Below, in pieces: positions 6,775 to 8,432 of a stretch of DNA of 8,432 bases. The notes beneath the pieces are model-generated. The model searched no databases. It was not told the origin of the DNA and saw nothing but the letters and a program-made list of their open reading frames with translations. Position numbers and translations under genes: made by a program. Each line of letters begins with the position of its first letter. Within the stretch, counting starts at the first letter, position 1. The stretch is from Phycisphaerales bacterium (GTDB lineage: Bacteria; Planctomycetota; Phycisphaerae; Tepidisphaerales; Tepidisphaeraceae). The stretch covers positions 1 to 8,432 of the forward strand of contig JAQGHK010000093.1 of NCBI GenBank assembly GCA_028288875.1, written 5' to 3'.

Positions 6775-6887
6775 ATAGGGGGGTATGGGGTTCGACCCGG
6801 TGGGGGAGGGTCGAACATTTAGGCCCCCCATCGGACGGCGGCCCCTCGCAGCGACCCCCCACCCCAATCACCCCCTATGGGGGGATA
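6775..6887. other. Structured G6/C6-tract intergenic element with competing hairpins
   Basis: Part of the roughly 320-bp gap between the divergent gene blocks. It contains a perfect 9-bp inverted repeat, GTTCGACCC (6790-6798) and GGGTCGAAC (6808-6816), with a 9-nt loop. G-tracts at 6778-6783, 6787-6790, 6802-6806 and 6808-6810 face C-tracts at 6824-6829, 6855-6860 and 6871-6875. ATAGGGGG (6775-6782) can pair with CCCCCTAT (6871-6878). CCCCCCAT (6824-6831) can pair with ATGGGGGG (6877-6884). CCCCCTATGGGGG can also fold locally. These pairings exclude one another. The four closely spaced G-runs could also form a G-quadruplex. It could be a replication or transfer origin, an RNA switch or a regulator site; nothing here decides which. 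Confidence 0.45.
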
Positions 6888-6921
6888 AAATGCGGCCCAA
6901 ACAAGCGACGTACCAGTACCG

Positions 6922-6946
6922 TTAGAAGCCTCGTTTTCACTTCTAA
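6922..6946. repeat. Inverted repeat next to the third G6 tract
   Basis: TTAGAAG (6922-6928) and CTTCTAA (6940-6946) form a 7-bp stem with an 11-nt loop. The right arm runs directly into a G6 tract (6947-6952) flanked by A/T. This is the third G6 hexamer with A/T flanks in the gap, after 6778-6783 and 6879-6884, so it looks like part of the same repeated design. Confidence 0.4.
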
Positions 6947-6957
6947 GGGGGGAATAA

Positions 6958-6986
6958 TTGTGCCCGAGTTTTTCGTCTGATGTAAT
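6958..6986 (+). promoter_or_regulatory. Candidate promoter for the four-gene plus-strand block
   Basis: TGTAAT (6981-6986) is a 5/6 match to the -10 consensus and is preceded by TGA, giving an extended -10 (TGATGTAAT). TTGTGC (6958-6963) lies 17 bp upstream as a weak -35. The predicted transcript start falls at about 6993-6995, some 50 bp before the first gene and at the edge of the palindrome. Confidence 0.45.
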
Positions 6987-6994
6987 GGTTTCCG

Positions 6995-7015
6995 TAGTAG
7001 TAATTTTTACTACTA
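6995..7015. promoter_or_regulatory. Perfect 9+3+9 palindrome at the predicted transcript start
   Basis: TAGTAGTAA (6995-7003) and TTACTACTA (7007-7015) are exact reverse complements around TTT. Placed over the predicted +1 of the downstream operon, it could be a repressor operator, or form a 5'-terminal stem-loop on the mRNA that protects it. Its A/T-rich, TAG/CTA-repeat composition stands out from the GC-rich surroundings. Confidence 0.5.
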
Positions 7016-7045
7016 ATGCAATAGAAGACCGAACAGGAGACCGCA

Positions 7046-7282
7046 ATGAGCAAGATCGAAATCGAAATCGCCGCCAATGAAGACGCCCAAGTCATCCTCG
7101 AAGAGATCGCCCTCGACGTTGAGGCCGAAGCTCTGGACGTCACGCTCGGCGTCAACAAGGCCGGCAACGTGGAAGCCAGCGGAACCCGCGACCAGGTCGG
7201 GACGCTTTGCTGCCACGAGATGTTCCGTGAGCGGTTCTTCGGTGGCCGCTCAGTCAAGGAGGTCAAAGCCCTCATCAAGTGA
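7046..7282 (+). CDS. Small acidic hypothetical protein, first gene of plus-strand block
   Basis: A 78-aa protein I do not recognise. The first half is very acidic and alternates in a strand-like way (MSKIEIEIAANED, ALDVEAEALDVTLGV). The second half carries two adjacent cysteines (TLCCHEMF) and a basic C-terminal segment (RERFFGGRSVKEVKALIK). There is no signal peptide or membrane segment. AGGAGA (7035-7040) lies 5 nt before the ATG and fixes the start. Nothing in the sequence gives a function. It is followed after 55 nt by a strongly basic protein. Confidence 0.72.
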   Translation: MSKIEIEIAANEDAQVILEEIALDVEAEALDVTLGVNKAGNVEASGTRDQVGTLCCHEMFRERFFGGRSVKEVKALIK

Positions 7283-7337
7283 TCCCCTTTTTTCGACACA
7301 GACCCGAACATTTTACAAACACCCAATGGAGAACGCC

Positions 7338-7739
7338 ATGAAGAAGACCACCAAAGCCACCGCGAAGAAGACGACAAAGACGCCCGTCCCCAAGGCATAC
7401 CCGCACTACAGCGGTGCCCCGATCGCCGCCACGCCCGGCGAAGTCTGGAAGCGGGAAATGCCCGAGTTCAAATCGGTACGCGCCGAGTGCTGGCTCCTCA
7501 TCAACCGGACCGCCATGACCTACACCTTCGCCAACGTCTACAACGACCGGCTCAAAGCCAGCTACAAGCCCGAGGTTTACACCTACGCCATCACCCCGAA
7601 ATCCGAGAAGAAAATCGCCGCCAAGGTCGCGGACATGATGGAAGTACCGCCCACCGACTGGCCCGAGTGGATCACCGCTGCCGATCACGTGGCCAAGCCC
7701 GCTGCCCGTCGCACCCGCAAGACCGCCGTCGCTAAGTAG
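7338..7739 (+). CDS. Basic hypothetical protein with Lys/Thr/Ala/Pro-rich tails
   Basis: A 133-aa protein with three parts. The N-terminal tail is rich in Lys, Thr and Ala (KKTTKATAKKTTKT, 2-15). The central folded part (about 20-115) has aromatic residues and alternating strands (ECWLLINRTAMTYTFANVY, PEVYTYAITPK), then a helix (EKKIAAKVADMMEV). The C-terminal tail is basic (KPAARRTRKTAVAK). Such tails resemble bacterial histone H1-like and other nucleic-acid-binding proteins, but the core is not recognised. GGAGAA (7328-7333) supports ATG 7338 over the in-frame ATG at 7326. A still longer frame from 7077 only shadows the preceding gene. A DNA- or RNA-binding role is inferred from charge alone. 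Confidence 0.72.
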   Translation: MKKTTKATAKKTTKTPVPKAYPHYSGAPIAATPGEVWKREMPEFKSVRAECWLLINRTAMTYTFANVYNDRLKASYKPEVYTYAITPKSEKKIAAKVADMMEVPPTDWPEWITAADHVAKPAARRTRKTAVAK

Positions 7740-7749
7740 CTAATCACCA

Positions 7750-7787
7750 GGGCCGGGGCGTGCTGCGTGGGGGCAGCCACCCGGCCC
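7750..7787 (+). terminator. Two-tier GC-rich hairpin between the second and third plus-strand genes
   Basis: GGGCCGGG (7750-7757) pairs perfectly with CCCGGCCC (7780-7787). Inside, GCTGC (7762-7766) pairs with GCAGC (7773-7777). It begins 11 nt after a stop codon. Only GCTTTAG follows, so the U-tract is weak. It may be a partial terminator or an mRNA-stabilising hairpin that sets the level of downstream genes. Confidence 0.5.
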
Positions 7788-7808
7788 GCTTTAGTTGGGA
7801 GACTCACA

Positions 7809-8102
7809 ATGGCAACACAACGATTTGAACTCGGCCAAGTGGTGGCAACACCCGGTGCCATCGAAGCAATGAACAAGAACCGTATGACCCCCGCCTATTT
7901 CCTGGGACTGCACCAGAGCGGCGAATGGGGAGTCCTATCTGACGCCGACAAGCGAGCGAATGACGCCGCCCTCAAGGACGGGAGCCGGATCATGTCGGCC
8001 TACATCATGCACGACAAGGAAAAGCTGTGGGTGATTACTGAAGCCGTGGGCGACGACGACAAGCGGGCGTCCACGTGCCTGCTCCTGCCTGATGAGTATT
8101 GA
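7809..8102 (+). CDS. Plasmid/integrative-element-associated small protein of unknown function
   Basis: A 97-aa protein. The pattern is one I recall from many small proteins on plasmids, integrative elements and genomic islands: FELGQVVATPGAIEAM near the start, TPAYFLGLHQSGEWGVL (about 32-48), then ALKDGSRIMSAY, LWVITEA and a C-terminal LLLPDEY. Members are usually annotated as hypothetical or plasmid-related, and sometimes mislabelled as a type I restriction subunit. No biochemical role is known to me. It has no signal peptide or membrane segment. GGGAGA (7797-7802) lies 6 nt before ATG 7809. The frame is open to an ATG at 7767, but that start lies inside the hairpin. This gene is the best single indicator that the region is mobile-element cargo or backbone. 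Confidence 0.82.
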   Translation: MATQRFELGQVVATPGAIEAMNKNRMTPAYFLGLHQSGEWGVLSDADKRANDAALKDGSRIMSAYIMHDKEKLWVITEAVGDDDKRASTCLLLPDEY

Positions 8103-8158
8103 ACCAAATCTGAGTTGTCCGCACGGCTCGACGCCGGAACAACAGCACGGAGAACGAC

Positions 8159-8392
8159 ATGATCGCAACAATCACTTCACACGCAGGAATGGCCCTCAAG
8201 CTGGTACTGGCCGGCGTCATCGCCTTCACCGCTTACAGCTTCCTGATGCTGTCCAAGCCCAACCCGGCACTGCAGGAGCTGCAACTGATTCAGGCGACCA
8301 AGCCAAATGACAATGCGTCGGCCGAAGAATTGATCGCCTATAACGCCAGGATCGACCGGCTCAAGGATGAGGTCGCTCCCCTGACGAAGTAG
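8159..8392 (+). CDS. Small single-pass membrane protein, hypothetical
   Basis: A 77-aa protein. A short N-terminus is followed by one hydrophobic segment (residues 11-31, starting MALKLVLAG and ending YSFLML), then a hydrophilic C-terminal half. The last 25 residues look like a charged helix (SAEELIAYNARIDRLKDEV). There is no obvious signal-peptidase site, so it is probably membrane-anchored. GGAGAA (8149-8154) lies 4 nt before the ATG, the same ribosome-site design as the gene at 7338. Not recognised. Small membrane proteins of this kind occur in conjugation and phage modules, but no such role is shown. Confidence 0.65.
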   Translation: MIATITSHAGMALKLVLAGVIAFTAYSFLMLSKPNPALQELQLIQATKPNDNASAEELIAYNARIDRLKDEVAPLTK

Positions 8393-8409
8393 AAGTAGTA
8401 GCAGCTAGG

Positions 8410-8432
8410 CCCACGATGTTGTTTATCGTGGG
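8410..8432 (+). terminator. Hairpin at window edge, probable operon end
   Basis: CCCACGAT (8410-8417) and ATCGTGGG (8425-8432) form a perfect 8-bp stem with loop GTTGTTT, 17 nt after the last stop codon. Any U-tract would lie outside the window. Confidence 0.5.

Larger units (their letters stand above)
5666..8432. mobile_element. One end of a putative integrated element inserted in comM (other end outside the window)
   Basis: The comM frame stops abruptly inside its Walker A codons and is replaced by unrelated sequence. This sequence holds only small, mostly unrecognised genes in two divergent blocks. One gene (7809-8102) belongs to a family I recall from plasmids, integrative elements and islands. 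comM is an established insertion target for the AbaR-type resistance islands of Acinetobacter, but no TGT-type Tn7-like end is visible here. No integrase, transposase, relaxase or terminal repeat is in view, so the exact boundary (5662-5672) and element class are open. Gene replacement or misassembly are less likely alternatives. Confidence 0.6.

Noticed and set aside
6786..6800. GGTTCGACCC resembling a tRNA T-arm, which could mark an integration site
   Set aside because: The rest of a tRNA cloverleaf is absent; the sequence is half of a 9-bp inverted repeat.
6819..7398. Minus-strand open frames across the intergenic region and first small gene
   Set aside because: They run through the palindrome and G/C tracts, lack ribosome sites and oppose genes with good starts.
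1..8432. CRISPR array, tRNA, rRNA, integrase, transposase or relaxase
   Set aside because: I looked on both strands and saw no regularly spaced repeats, RNA-gene hallmarks or recombinase motifs.

Overview
The window comes from a GC-rich bacterial chromosome. My best guess is Planctomycetota or a relative in the PVC group. This rests on remembered family variants (the GalU start motif, a ComM without its usual cysteine cluster, and a ChlI-like ATPase with a GQAKT P-loop), not on any search.

Positions 1 to 5665 look like ordinary chromosome. A minus-strand pair encodes a YfdC-type formate/nitrite transporter (2005 to 1187) and a ChlI/MoxR-like AAA+ ATPase that runs off the left edge (1117 to 1). 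Divergent from them on the plus strand are galU (UTP-glucose-1-phosphate uridylyltransferase, 2221-3183) and guaB (IMP dehydrogenase, 3311-4834). Between galU and guaB is an inverted element built from 7-bp repeats. guaB converges, with 3 bp between stop codons, on a minus-strand comM/yifB gene. Only the C-terminal part of comM is present: the frame breaks inside the Walker A motif, leaving only the GKT end, preceded by an in-frame stop.

Positions from about 5666 to 8432 look like one end of an integrated element that interrupts comM. The first part is a minus-strand cassette of three unrecognised genes (6678 to 5673), joined by TAATG stop/start overlaps and good Shine-Dalgarno sequences. Next is an intergenic region of about 320 bp with G6 and C5-C6 tracts and several competing hairpins. 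A plausible extended -10 promoter follows, with a 9+3+9 bp palindrome at the predicted transcript start. A plus-strand run of four small genes comes last (7046-8392), all with similar GGAG-type ribosome sites. The third of these is a 97-aa protein of a family I recall from plasmids and integrative elements. The last is a small single-span membrane protein, followed by a hairpin at the window edge.

No integrase, transposase, relaxase, tRNA, rRNA or CRISPR array is visible. The type of element and the function of six of its seven genes therefore cannot be settled here. The best candidates for something undescribed are the coupled three-gene cassette at the comM junction and the structured G6/C6 intergenic region between the two divergent gene sets.
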